Source: Buttiauxella agrestis ATCC 33320
GTDB lineage: Bacteria > Pseudomonadota > Gammaproteobacteria > Enterobacterales > Enterobacteriaceae
Reading direction: 5' to 3'
DNA: 64,000 nt
Assembly (NCBI GenBank): GCA_024169445.1
Contig: JALKFA010000001.1
Coordinates: 1,302,001-1,366,000 of the forward strand
Shown: positions 41,568-50,492 of the stretch, piece by piece
Numbering within the stretch: the stretch's first letter is position 1
Layout of the letters: every line of letters starts with the position of its first letter
Made by a program: the position numbers and the translations under genes
The notes under the pieces: model-generated
Databases searched by the model: none
Told to the model about the DNA's origin: nothing
Seen by the model: the letters and a program-made list of their open reading frames with translations, nothing else

Positions 41568-43214
41568 ATGGAAATCTTCTTTACTATTCTCATCATGACC
41601 CTTGTGGTTTCGCTCTCTGGTGTGGCTACACGTATGCTGCCGTTCCAGATCCCGCTTCCGTTAATGCAAATTGCGATAGGTGCCGTGCTTGCCTGGCCTC
41701 ACTTCGGTTTGCATGTTGATTTCAATCCGGAACTCTTTCTGGTGCTGTTTATTCCGCCATTGCTGTTTGCCGATGGCTGGAAAACACCGACCAACGAATT
41801 TCTTCGTCACGGGAGGGAAATCATTGGCCTGGCGCTGGTTCTGGTGCTGGTCACTGTGGTCGGCATTGGCTTCCTGATTTACTACCTGGTGCCAGGCATT
41901 CCGCTACTTCCGGCATTTGCTCTGGCGGCGGTGCTTTCACCGACCGATGCCGTGGCGCTTTCCGGTATCGTCGGAGAAGGGCGCATTCCTAAGAAAATTA
42001 TGGGGATATTGCAGGGCGAAGCGCTGATGAACGACGCATCCGGCCTGGTATCGTTAAAAATGGCCGTCGCGGTGGCGGTTGGGTCGATGGTCTTTAGCGT
42101 CGGCGGAGCGACCTTCGAGTTCTTCAAAGTGGCGATTGGCGGCCTGCTGGCGGGGATTGCCGTCAGTTGGCTGTACGGAAAATCACTGCGCCTGATGAGC
42201 CGCTGGAGCGGTGACGAACCCGCCACGCAAATCCTGCTGCTGTTATTGCTGCCGTTTGCTTCTTACCTGATTGCTGAACACATTGGCGTTTCCGGCATCC
42301 TGGCCGCCGTGGCCGCCGGTATGACGATCACCCGTTCTGGTGTGTTGCGCAGTGCTCCACTGGCGATGCGCCTGCGTGCCAATAGCGTCTGGGCGATGCT
42401 CGAGTTTGTGTTCAACGGCATGGTGTTCTTGCTGCTGGGCCTGCAATTACCAGACATCATGAAAACGTCGATTGCTGCCGCAAACGCCGATCCGAACGTC
42501 GAATTGTGGATGCTATTTGTTGACATCGGGCTTATCTATTTTGCCCTCATCGGCTTACGTTTCTTGTGGCTGTGGACCATGAAACGCCTCAGCTTGCGCT
42601 TTATGAAAAAACGCCCGCTGGAGTTCGGTTCCTTTTCCACGCGCGAGCTGTGTATTGCTTCGTTCGCCGGTGTACGCGGGGCAATTACGCTTGCTGGTGT
42701 GCTTTCCATCCCGCTGTTACTCGGTAATGGCACGCCATTCCCGGCACGTTATGAGCTTATTTTCTTGTCGGCTGGGGTGATTTTATTCTCGCTGTTAGTC
42801 GGGGTGATCATGCTGCCGATTCTGCTGCGCAATGTCGAAGTCCCAGACAAATCGATGGCGCGCCAGGAAGAGCGTATTGCCCGTGCCGCCACGGCTGAAG
42901 TGGCGATCACCGCCATTGAGAAAATGGAAGAACGCCTGCAATCTGACGTCAACGAGAACATTGACGATCAGCTGCTCAAAGAGGTGAGCTCACGCGTGAT
43001 AGGGAACTTGCGCCGCCGTGCTGATGGGCGAAATGATATGGAAAGTAGCGAGCTTGAAGAGAACCTTGAGCGCCGCTTCCGTCTGGCCGCGTTACGTTCT
43101 GAACGCGCCGAGCTTTATCATTTACGCGCGACGCAGAAAATCAGCAACGACACTTTAATGAAGCTGCTGCACGATCTCGATTTGCTCGAAGCGCTATTGG
43201 TCGAGCAGCAATAA
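41568..43214 (+). CDS. yjcE: YjcE, CPA1-family Na+/H+ antiporter
   Basis: Inner-membrane cation/proton exchanger, 548 residues (E. coli 549). About 12 transmembrane helices; the transport site includes VLSPTDAVALSGIVGEGRIP and GEALMNDASGLVSLKMAVAV (the ND pair). A cytosolic C-terminal region of about 130 residues is charged and helical (QEERIARAATAEVAITAIEK). Physiological role in E. coli is unclear. Confidence 0.95.
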   Translation: MEIFFTILIMTLVVSLSGVATRMLPFQIPLPLMQIAIGAVLAWPHFGLHVDFNPELFLVLFIPPLLFADGWKTPTNEFLRHGREIIGLALVLVLVTVVGIGFLIYYLVPGIPLLPAFALAAVLSPTDAVALSGIVGEGRIPKKIMGILQGEALMNDASGLVSLKMAVAVAVGSMVFSVGGATFEFFKVAIGGLLAGIAVSWLYGKSLRLMSRWSGDEPATQILLLLLLPFASYLIAEHIGVSGILAAVAAGMTITRSGVLRSAPLAMRLRANSVWAMLEFVFNGMVFLLLGLQLPDIMKTSIAAANADPNVELWMLFVDIGLIYFALIGLRFLWLWTMKRLSLRFMKKRPLEFGSFSTRELCIASFAGVRGAITLAGVLSIPLLLGNGTPFPARYELIFLSAGVILFSLLVGVIMLPILLRNVEVPDKSMARQEERIARAATAEVAITAIEKMEERLQSDVNENIDDQLLKEVSSRVIGNLRRRADGRNDMESSELEENLERRFRLAALRSERAELYHLRATQKISNDTLMKLLHDLDLLEALLVEQQ

Positions 43215-43223
43215 TCTTCCCGG

Positions 43224-43248
43224 TTCCTCTCCCTCAGCAGGGGGAGAG
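43224..43248. repeat. Palindromic repeat after yjcE
   Basis: CCTCTCCCTC-AGCA-GGGGGAGAGG, a member of the window's GC-rich palindrome family between yjcE and the convergent protease gene. Confidence 0.65.
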
Positions 43249-43259
43249 GATGAAGAGCG

Positions 43260-43940
43260 TTAATTTAAGGCATAGCGCTCAATCGAGATAAGAAAGTACT
43301 TATTATAATATTGAGAAAAGAGATGCGTCAGAAATGTAGCCATTCCCTCACAACGCCCTTGTTCATAAGGGTAAGTTACTTCTCCATAATTAGGGTCAAA
43401 CAATTTTATTTTGCCCTGTTCCTGGCGTATTGCTAATGAGTGTCCACCCCCAGCTCTTTTAATAGACAAATGATAACCAAACCCTTGTTCTATATTATTT
43501 AATATTCCAGTGCTGATTTCTTCAGCAGTATTTGTTGGGGAGACTCTATTCTCATTAATAAAATTCACATTATTATTCTTGAGAATAGTATGAAGTACCG
43601 TTTTCATCGCCGCCATGTTGCCAATTTTGCTTAATTGCTCCTGGTAATTCACGATGCCACGGACTAAGCCTTTCCCCCTTTCGCCTGCGATATACGGCTT
43701 GAATGTCTCCCAGTTTTTACCCGCCATCAGGTATGTTCCCGCCAGTCCCAGACAAACTCCGCCTTCTACACCATATTCAGTCACGTAGCCTTTACTGTCA
43801 TGATTATTACCAATCCATGCTCCCTGTCTTTTAGAGGGGTCCGCATGTCCCCATTTATTTTTCACGATATAATCATTTTGACTATAGTGGTTATACTTTC
43901 CACCAGTCCGGGAGATCAGTTGTATGGAAGCACTTCTCAT
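43260..43940 (-). CDS. YopT/AvrPphB-type (C58 family) cysteine protease, possible effector
   Basis: A 226-residue protein I assign to papain-like C58 peptidases. Cys63 lies in GVEGGVCLGLAGTYLMAG, His167 in AGGGHSLAIRQEQG and Asp182 in LFDPNYGEVTYPY. The His-Asp spacing (15) and Cys-His spacing (104) are close to AvrPphB (Cys98, His212, Asp227) and YopT (Cys139, His258, Asp274). No signal peptide or membrane segment. The ATG at 43940 follows AAGGAATTAAC; an ATG at 43973 lacks a ribosome site. The gene is clearly AT-richer than its neighbours, as expected for acquired DNA. No type III secretion genes or toxin domains lie near, so delivery and target are unknown. The fold assignment is mine from motif reading. 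Confidence 0.72.
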   Translation of the reverse strand: MRSASIQLISRTGGKYNHYSQNDYIVKNKWGHADPSKRQGAWIGNNHDSKGYVTEYGVEGGVCLGLAGTYLMAGKNWETFKPYIAGERGKGLVRGIVNYQEQLSKIGNMAAMKTVLHTILKNNNVNFINENRVSPTNTAEEISTGILNNIEQGFGYHLSIKRAGGGHSLAIRQEQGKIKLFDPNYGEVTYPYEQGRCEGMATFLTHLFSQYYNKYFLISIERYALN

Positions 43941-44130
43941 GTTAATTCCTTTTATACGATGAATTGTAGTCATTCAGTGTTTTGGCCGATGTTACGTAAT
44001 TGAAATATCGATTTCTTAAGGTGGATCAATAAAATCTCTATATCAGAGCTTTCTTGTAACAATATAACTACGGACATATAATCCACATTGGATTTTATAT
44101 CCGTAAATAATTGATGCTATTTACTCTGTT
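43941..44130. other. AT-rich promoter region of the C58 protease gene
   Basis: About 190 bases of very AT-rich DNA between the LysR gene end and the protease start. Such composition commonly attracts H-NS; no specific operator is recognised. Confidence 0.4.
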
Positions 44131-45012
44131 CTAAACCGGCCAAAACTCCTTACAACACGCAATCCACGCCTGCGCACTTTGCGAAATATAAACCCCTTCA
44201 CGCCAAATCATCGCCAGTTGCCACGTCAAATCGCTGTTTAACGGCAGCCACATCAAGGTGTTTTTATCCAGCTTCTGGCAAATCGTTTCTGGCAAAATCG
44301 CAATTCCAACACCCGCTTGTACCATCGCGGCAAGGAAATCCCATTGCCCGCTACGCACCGCGATACGCGGCGTAAATCCATGCTCCTGAAACAGCTGAAT
44401 GAGCTGGCGGCTCAGGGCGAAATCTTCGTTGTAGATAAGCAGCGGATGCGCGGCAAGTTCAATAGGGTCGATGCTGGTGCGCGTCGTCCACGGGCCAGAT
44501 CGTGGCACCAGAACGCACAGCGGATTCTGGATCAACGGCAGCGTGGAAAAGGTATGTTCGTCATCAACGGGTAACGCGGTCATGGCTAAATCCAGCTCGC
44601 CATTAAGCACCGCCTGTTGCACCGTCAAACCCCCGAATTCGGAAATCTTCAGCTCGACGCCAGGGTAGCGCTGGCGGTACAGGCTAATTGGCCCTGCCAT
44701 CAACATGCCGACCATCGGGGGAATACCAAGGCGCAGTACACCTTTATTGAGATGATTAATATCACCAAGTTCGGCTTCCAACTGGCGAAACTCCGCCAAA
44801 ATTGCCAAACCGTGCTGATAAACCACCTCACCGGTGTCGGTGAGTAACAGCTTGCGGCCATCGCGAATCAGCAGCGTGCAGCCCAGTTCATCTTCGAGAT
44901 TGCGCAGCATTTTACTGATGGTCGGCTGAGTGACGAACATCTTCTGGGCAGCGCGGGTAAAACTTTGCTGGCGAACCACCTCAACAAAATAACGCAGTGT
45001 CCTGATGTCCAT
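44131..45012 (-). CDS. LysR-family regulator divergent from the CidA/LrgB pair
   Basis: A 293-residue LysR-type regulator. The N-terminal winged HTH is MDIRTLRYFVEVVRQQSFTR followed by AAQKMFVTQPTISKMLRNLE; the rest is a two-lobed effector domain (VLRLGIPPMVGMLMAGPI, AMVQAGVGIAILPETIC). Its start overlaps the long form of the divergent cidA-like frame and lies about 100 bases from the start I prefer, an arrangement typical of a regulator and its target operon. By analogy with CidR it may respond to acetate or a related metabolite; that is inference. Confidence 0.88.
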   Translation of the reverse strand: MDIRTLRYFVEVVRQQSFTRAAQKMFVTQPTISKMLRNLEDELGCTLLIRDGRKLLLTDTGEVVYQHGLAILAEFRQLEAELGDINHLNKGVLRLGIPPMVGMLMAGPISLYRQRYPGVELKISEFGGLTVQQAVLNGELDLAMTALPVDDEHTFSTLPLIQNPLCVLVPRSGPWTTRTSIDPIELAAHPLLIYNEDFALSRQLIQLFQEHGFTPRIAVRSGQWDFLAAMVQAGVGIAILPETICQKLDKNTLMWLPLNSDLTWQLAMIWREGVYISQSAQAWIACCKEFWPV

Positions 45013-45115
45013 AACTATTCCCGTTGACTATACCTCTGATGATTTTAATTCATTTCTTTCAATGGAGTTGGCTAACTATAATCGCCACCTGATCTTTTTT
45101 TGGAGTGTGGCTCTC

Positions 45116-45541
45116 ATGGCCGTGGCGTTACGTGAATTTACGCCAGTTTTTTTTCGCCGTATTCAGGTGCCAGTACAAGTGGCGCTATACGCGGGATTGT
45201 TTATTTTTGCCCAACAGTTGGTGGAATGGTGGCATTTGCCGCTGCCTGCGAACCTGGTAGGAATGCTGTTACTGCTGGCGTTAATCGTTTTTCGCGTGGT
45301 GCCCCTGAAATGGGTACGGGCAGGTTCTCGCTGGTTGCTGGCTGAAATGTTGTTGTTCTTCGTCCCCGCCGTGGTCGCGGTGGTGAATTACGCCGAACTA
45401 CTAATGGTCGACGGCTGGCGCATTTTCCTGGTGATTGCTATCAGCACCACGCTGGTACTCGGTACTACTGCGCTGGTGGTGGATAAAGTCTATCGTTTTG
45501 AACTGGCGCGAGAAGCCCGCAGGCAGGCACGCGGTGAATAA
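45116..45541 (+). CDS. CidA/LrgA-family membrane protein
   Basis: A small holin-like membrane protein, YohJ/CidA/LrgA family. I start at ATG 45116, which has GGAG ten bases upstream and yields 141 residues; in-frame starts at 45005 or 45062 would lengthen the N-terminus and lack ribosome sites. Four membrane segments are visible; the core PLPANLVGMLLLLALIVFRV is the family signature. It works with the LrgB partner, whose start overlaps its end, in murein hydrolase control or small-metabolite export. Confidence 0.82.
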   Translation: MAVALREFTPVFFRRIQVPVQVALYAGLFIFAQQLVEWWHLPLPANLVGMLLLLALIVFRVVPLKWVRAGSRWLLAEMLLFFVPAVVAVVNYAELLMVDGWRIFLVIAISTTLVLGTTALVVDKVYRFELAREARRQARGE

Positions 45542-46223
45542 TTTCCAGCTAAGCATGCTGTGTCTGGTTATCACGCTCGGGCTCTATTTTGCGAATAAAA
45601 AACTCTATCGCCGTTTCCGAAAGTTGCCATTAATGCCGCTGGTATTAACGCCATTACTGCTGGTGGCGATGCTCATTTTTGGCCACATCTCCTATCAAAA
45701 TTACATGGGTGAAGCGCACTGGCTATTGTGGCTACTTGGCCCGGCGACCATCGCTTTTGCGGTGCCGGTTTATGACAATCTCAGGGTGATTAAACGCCAC
45801 TGGATGTCACTCACAGCCGGCGTTATCACCGCAACGGTGGTGGCTGTCACTAGTTCAGTCTGGCTGGCACGCTTATTTACCCTTTCCGACGAAATTCAGC
45901 GCAGCCTGGCTGTGCGCTCGATTACCACGCCTTTTGCATTAGCCGCTGCCAAACCGCTTGGCGGGCAACCAGAACTGGTGGCGTTATTTGTGGTGGTGAC
46001 AGGCGTATTTGGTATGGCTGTGGGAGACGTGTTGTTTTTGCGCCTTGCTATTCGTGAAGGAATGGCAAAGGGGGCTGGTTTTGGTGCCGCGTCACATGGC
46101 GCAGGTACCTCTCGCTCCTATGAATTGGGTCCGCAGGAAGGCGTGGTAGCAAGCCTGGTGATGATGTTTTCCGGCGTTGTGATGGTGTTGATCGCACCTT
46201 TGGTCGGTTGGCTGATGTTTTAA
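45534..46223 (+). CDS. LrgB/CidB-family membrane protein
   Basis: Partner of the preceding gene, 229 residues from GTG 45534, overlapping its stop. An ATG at 45552 is an alternative. Multiple membrane segments (LVLTPLLLVAMLIFGHISYQ, LGPATIAFAVPVYDNLRVIK) and the family motif RSITTPFALAAAKPLGGQPE followed by GFGAASHGAGTSRSYELG identify LrgB/YohK. The pair is co-transcribed and most likely controlled by the divergent LysR regulator. It differs from yohJK in E. coli position. Confidence 0.88.
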   Translation: MNNFQLSMLCLVITLGLYFANKKLYRRFRKLPLMPLVLTPLLLVAMLIFGHISYQNYMGEAHWLLWLLGPATIAFAVPVYDNLRVIKRHWMSLTAGVITATVVAVTSSVWLARLFTLSDEIQRSLAVRSITTPFALAAAKPLGGQPELVALFVVVTGVFGMAVGDVLFLRLAIREGMAKGAGFGAASHGAGTSRSYELGPQEGVVASLVMMFSGVVMVLIAPLVGWLMF

Positions 46224-46269
46224 ACACTTTCCCCACTTTGCTTAAGGGAGAGGGCATTACCTCTTTCCT

Positions 46270-46302
46270 CCCTCTCCCTCAGGGAGAGGGTCGGGGTGAG
46301 GG
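46270..46302. repeat. Palindromic repeat after the lrgB-like gene
   Basis: CCTCTCCC-TC-AGGGAGAGG with GTCGGGGTGAGGG; a truncated partner (TTAAGGGAGAGGGCATTA) lies upstream at 46243-46260. Confidence 0.75.
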
Positions 46303-46649
46303 CGGTATGAACGTTATCCCCATCAGTTCTTTCTCAATCTAATGCAATATCATGTTGCTTATCGTTATTTTATTTGGCTATTAACTCAGCAAAGATAATT
46401 CTCTTGTTTATTTTTTTTCTGACGCGTAGGGAATAATTTCTTCTGCAGAAGTATTAATCGGGCACTACTGTCACGGGTTATTAATAAAGTTTAATATATC
46501 ATTAATAAATGGCATGTTGACAGTGCAGGTCTTAATGTTTATTCATGAGTGTGCGGACTGAATATTTTTATGGCATCTAAGGTAATTAGATGTCATTTAA
46601 GTTTTGTCGTTTAGTTAGTCATATGCCTATTCCCTTTGTTGTGGATATA
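46303..46649. other. AT-rich region upstream of the wza-like gene
   Basis: Very AT-rich, with no gene. A palindrome CTTCTGCAGAAG occurs near 46441. No JUMPstart (ops) element was found. The composition suggests a silenced or acquired promoter region. Confidence 0.4.
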
Positions 46650-47792
46650 ATGAAAAAAATAATATTAATTAAACCAGTGATTTTTTCACTGCTTTCCCTC
46701 ATGAGTGGCTGCACGATAATTCCTGGCACTCATCTGGATGTTTCCAGTAAAAACATGGTTAAAGAGCACGGCACTGCGGTAGATATCAACTCATTGGTGA
46801 ATATTTACCCGATATCGCCAAAGCTTACCTCTTCGCTGCTGACGCCAAAAATCACTGCCCAGGCCAACCCCGAACTTGAGAAGCTCATTCAGCAATACCA
46901 TTACCGGATTGGTGTGGGCGATATACTGATGGTGACAGTCTGGGATCATCCGGAATTAACGACCCCTGCCGGGCAATATCGTAGCGCCAGTGACACAGGG
47001 AACTGGGTACAAGCTAATGGGACGATTTTTTATCCCTATGCGGGGAAAATTCATGTCGATGGAAAAACATTAGAAGATGTGCGTCAAACGTTAACGGAAA
47101 AACTCGCACCGTGGATTGAATCCCCGCAGGTTGATGTTAGCGTCGCCAATTTTCGATCTCAAAAAGCCTATATTACCGGTGAAGTCACAAATTCCGGGCA
47201 ACAAGCGATTACCAATGTTCCTCTGACAATTATCGATGCACTCAATAATGCCGGTGGGTTAACCGAGTTTGCTGACTGGAATCACGCAGTATTAAGCCGG
47301 GCAGGTCAAAAAGAAATGATCTCGCTAAAAGCATTGTTGAAATCAGGAGACCTGACGCAAAACAGGTTATTACTCGCCGGAGATATTCTTTATGTCCCAC
47401 GCAATGACGAGCTGAAAGTTTTTGTGATGGGTGAAGTCAATAAACAAACCATGCTTAAAATGGACAGTAGCGGCATGACGCTGACAGAAGCGCTGGGACG
47501 AGCAGAAGGCATTAATCAAATGACTTCAGATGCGACAGGTATTTTCGTCATTCGCGCCCAAAGCAATAATCAATCTGACCATAAAATTGCCAATATTTAC
47601 CAACTGGATGCCTCCGATGCCAGCGCACTTGTGATGGGCACCAGCTTTCAGTTAGAACCCTACGACATTGTTTATGTCACTAGCGCACCCATTGCACGTT
47701 GGAATCGCGTCATTAGTCAGTTAATCCCAACCATTAGTGGAGTCAAAGAAATTACTGAGTCTGCTAACTTTATTCATAATTGGGGTAAATAA
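46650..47792 (+). CDS. Wza/GfcE-type polysaccharide export lipoprotein
   Basis: Outer-membrane export channel lipoprotein, 380 residues (Wza and GfcE about 379). I start at ATG 46650, giving [20 protein letters not shown] with lipobox LMSGC. The poly-export domain is at [20 protein letters not shown] and [20 protein letters not shown]; two SLBB-like repeats follow, and the amphipathic C-terminal helix ([20 protein letters not shown]) would form the outer-membrane pore. First gene of a three-gene wza-wzb-wzc operon with no sugar polymer genes nearby. Confidence 0.9.
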   Translation: MKKIILIKPVIFSLLSLMSGCTIIPGTHLDVSSKNMVKEHGTAVDINSLVNIYPISPKLTSSLLTPKITAQANPELEKLIQQYHYRIGVGDILMVTVWDHPELTTPAGQYRSASDTGNWVQANGTIFYPYAGKIHVDGKTLEDVRQTLTEKLAPWIESPQVDVSVANFRSQKAYITGEVTNSGQQAITNVPLTIIDALNNAGGLTEFADWNHAVLSRAGQKEMISLKALLKSGDLTQNRLLLAGDILYVPRNDELKVFVMGEVNKQTMLKMDSSGMTLTEALGRAEGINQMTSDATGIFVIRAQSNNQSDHKIANIYQLDASDASALVMGTSFQLEPYDIVYVTSAPIARWNRVISQLIPTISGVKEITESANFIHNWGK

Positions 47793-48227
47793 ATGATTAC
47801 CTCCATCCTGGTCATTTGTACGGGAAATCTTTGCCGTTCACCGGTTGCTGAACGGCTATTGGCTCAATTACTTCCGCGCATTACTGTCCATTCAGCGGGG
47901 TTAAATGCCAGTAAAGGAATGCTGGCAGATAGCGTAATGATAGAGCTTGCGGAAGAAAAAGGTATTGTTCTTACTGACCATCGTTCGAAGAGATTCACTC
48001 CTGAAAAAGGTCTTGAGTATGATCTCATTTTGGTGATGGAAACGAAGCAAGCGGAAGTTATTAATCACCAATACCCACAACTCAGTGGTAAATGCCATCT
48101 ATTAACTCACTGGAATGGAAGAGCTGATATTCCTGACCCTTACAGGAAAAGTCATGAACTCTATCGAATGACTTTTCAGAGGATGATGGATGCGACAACA
48201 GCATGGAAAAAAGCATTACTATTTTAA
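47793..48227 (+). CDS. Wzb/Etp-type low-molecular-weight tyrosine phosphatase
   Basis: Cytosolic protein-tyrosine phosphatase, 144 residues, beginning directly at the end of the wza-like gene. The P-loop is VICTGNLCRSP with Cys9 and Arg15 (C-X5-R), and the catalytic acid is in ADIPDPYRKS. Its expected partner is the tyrosine kinase encoded 19 bases downstream. Members of this family (Wzb, Etp) dephosphorylate Wzc or Etk during capsule export. Confidence 0.94.
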   Translation: MITSILVICTGNLCRSPVAERLLAQLLPRITVHSAGLNASKGMLADSVMIELAEEKGIVLTDHRSKRFTPEKGLEYDLILVMETKQAEVINHQYPQLSGKCHLLTHWNGRADIPDPYRKSHELYRMTFQRMMDATTAWKKALLF

Positions 48228-48246
48228 AATGGACTGAATAATAACT

Positions 48247-50385
48247 ATGAAAATGAATAAAGAACATTCTTCTGATAGAGATAATGTGGATGAAATTGAT
48301 CTCATTCAGATTGTACTAATGCTTTTCTCTCATAAGTATAAAATAATTATTACTACGGTGCTTTTTGCTGTGCTGACTTTTTTATATACGGTGACGAAAC
48401 AGCCAACCTATATTGCCAGCGTATTAATTCAATTAGATAAAAACCCTAAAAATAACCTTATCAGTAAATTGATGAGCCCACTGGGCAATGACGAACCTTC
48501 CTCGGCAACAGAAATGGGTATCCTCAAATCCCGACGGGTTCTCAGTATGACAATTGAGGAAATGGGTTTACAGCTTGTTGTTCGTGAGAAACGTCTCCCT
48601 TATATTGGCGATTTCCTGGCTGCATTTTCCAGTAAAAAATCTCCCACCATTATTGTCCCAACGTTCAGCGTCCCGCCGGAAAGTGAAGATATGGATTGGG
48701 AGCTGACAGTGCTTTCCCCCGACAGCTACCAGCTTAATCTGGGAGAGAACGGTGTTTTTTTAGGAAAGGTCAATCAAACCCTAAATCAAAGTGGTTTTAT
48801 CATTAATGTGGCAAACATCACTGCGCCAGCAGGAACTAAATTTACTCTCACCATCTACTCAAAATTTACGGTGATACAGGATTTACTCAAACGCCTGACA
48901 GCTGAAGAATTGAATAAAACGAGCGGGCTGATCCATGTCTCACTTACTGGAGACAATAAACAAAAGATTACGCAAATCCTCAACAATATCAGCCTGAATT
49001 TCAGAGAAGACAATATGACGCAACGGGCTGAGGAGGCATCCAAAAGCCTTGATTTCGTGAACAAATTACTCCCCGTCGCACAGGAAAGTCTTAACCGGGC
49101 TGACAAGCAACTCAATGTTTTTAAGCAAGAAAATGGATCTATTGATCTCCCTCTGGAAGCGAAAGCGGTTCTGGAATCATCGGTTACCATTCAATCACAG
49201 CAAAATGAATTACAACTGGCGAAGGCTGAGCTTTCGAAACTGTACACCAAAAGCCACCCAATTTATCGTGCCTTGCTGGAAAAGGAAGCGCTGATTAATG
49301 AAGAGAAAGTCGCACTCTCTCAGGCAATTTCGACAATGCCAAAAAAACAGCAGGAAATATTGAGCATTAAGCGTGATGTAGAAGCCGGGCAGGAAATTTA
49401 TATGCAGTTGCTGGCAAAGCAGCATGAGTTCGGCATTGCAAAAGCCAGTACTGTTGCGAACATCAGGATAGTTGATGAAGCTATTAGCGACCCGAAGCCG
49501 GTCGGTAAATTAAAAGGAGTGAGTGCGGTATTAGGCGCTTTTCTCGGGTTCATTTTTTCCAGCGGATATTGCTTAATTGCATCCCTATTCCGCCGTCTTC
49601 TGGAAGACACTCAATCTATTGAAAATTATGGCGTGGAGGTTCTGGCCTCAGTTCCGTGGAGTAAACGGCCACAAAGCCAAACATTCCGAAAATTTAAAAC
49701 CAAACCTATACGCAAAGATTTTTGGCTGGCCCGGGAACATCCTGATGACCTGGCTATTGAGGCAATGCGCAGTTTGCGAACGGCTATTTTTATCGCACTT
49801 AAACAGGCTGATAAAAATAGCTTCCTGATTTCTGGTGCGACACCGGGTGCTGGAAAAACATTTATATGCGGTAACCTGGCCGCTGTAATGGCGGATACCG
49901 GGAAACGCATTTTACTCATTGATGCTGATATGCGGCTTGGCTATCTGCATGAAATGCTTGGACTTAAAGAACAATATGGTCTGAGTGAGATTTTACAGAA
50001 TAACATTGAGTTTAAAGATGCGGTCCAGCCTTCGACTCAATCAGGCCTCGATTTTATCTCCCGTGGAGCGGGAGCGGTGTTGTCCTCCGAGCTTTTAATG
50101 CACGATAACTTTGCGCAGTTAATGCAATGGGCGCAGCGTGAATATGACTACGTGATCGTCGATACACCGCCGATATTGTCCATCACTGATGCGGCTATAG
50201 CGGCTCAACATATTGGCCTGTCACTGCTTGTTCTGAGCTATAAAATTAACACTGTGAAAGAGTTGGTTACGGCAATAAACCGCTTTAAAAAATGTCATGT
50301 TGAACTGGATTACGTGGTGTTTAACGGAGTGCAAAAAGGGGCCATTTCGGCATACGAATATCCATACTATTCCCAAAGTGTTTAG
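48247..50385 (+). CDS. Wzc/Etk-type BY-kinase, polysaccharide co-polymerase
   Basis: Inner-membrane tyrosine autokinase, 712 residues. An N-terminal Wzz domain lies between two membrane segments (about residues 33-53 and 425-445), with a long periplasmic coiled coil. The cytosolic kinase has Walker A GATPGAGKT at about 530, Walker A' LLIDADMRLG and Walker B DYVIVDTPPI. The C-terminal Tyr cluster is short: Tyr703, 705, 707 and 708 in AYEYPYYSQSV, fewer than in E. coli Wzc. Closest in context to gfcE-etp-etk of the group 4 capsule locus. Confidence 0.93.
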   Translation: MKMNKEHSSDRDNVDEIDLIQIVLMLFSHKYKIIITTVLFAVLTFLYTVTKQPTYIASVLIQLDKNPKNNLISKLMSPLGNDEPSSATEMGILKSRRVLSMTIEEMGLQLVVREKRLPYIGDFLAAFSSKKSPTIIVPTFSVPPESEDMDWELTVLSPDSYQLNLGENGVFLGKVNQTLNQSGFIINVANITAPAGTKFTLTIYSKFTVIQDLLKRLTAEELNKTSGLIHVSLTGDNKQKITQILNNISLNFREDNMTQRAEEASKSLDFVNKLLPVAQESLNRADKQLNVFKQENGSIDLPLEAKAVLESSVTIQSQQNELQLAKAELSKLYTKSHPIYRALLEKEALINEEKVALSQAISTMPKKQQEILSIKRDVEAGQEIYMQLLAKQHEFGIAKASTVANIRIVDEAISDPKPVGKLKGVSAVLGAFLGFIFSSGYCLIASLFRRLLEDTQSIENYGVEVLASVPWSKRPQSQTFRKFKTKPIRKDFWLAREHPDDLAIEAMRSLRTAIFIALKQADKNSFLISGATPGAGKTFICGNLAAVMADTGKRILLIDADMRLGYLHEMLGLKEQYGLSEILQNNIEFKDAVQPSTQSGLDFISRGAGAVLSSELLMHDNFAQLMQWAQREYDYVIVDTPPILSITDAAIAAQHIGLSLLVLSYKINTVKELVTAINRFKKCHVELDYVVFNGVQKGAISAYEYPYYSQSV

Positions 50386-50410
50386 CGGGCGAAGAAGATA
50401 GCGTGGCGAC

Positions 50411-50444
50411 CCCCTCTCCCTCAGGGAGAGGGCTGGGGTGAGGG
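50411..50444. repeat. Palindromic repeat after the wzc-like gene
   Basis: CCCTCTCCC-TCA-GGGAGAGGG followed by CTGGGGTGAGGG, the consensus form of the window's palindrome family. It lies between convergent genes. Confidence 0.8.
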
Positions 50445-50492
50445 TTGTTTCAATCTGATACATCGCCCTCATCCCCGCAGAAAAGTTAAAAA

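Noticed and set aside
46303-46649. JUMPstart/ops element expected before a polysaccharide operon
   Set aside because: No GGCGGTAG sequence is found in the leader.
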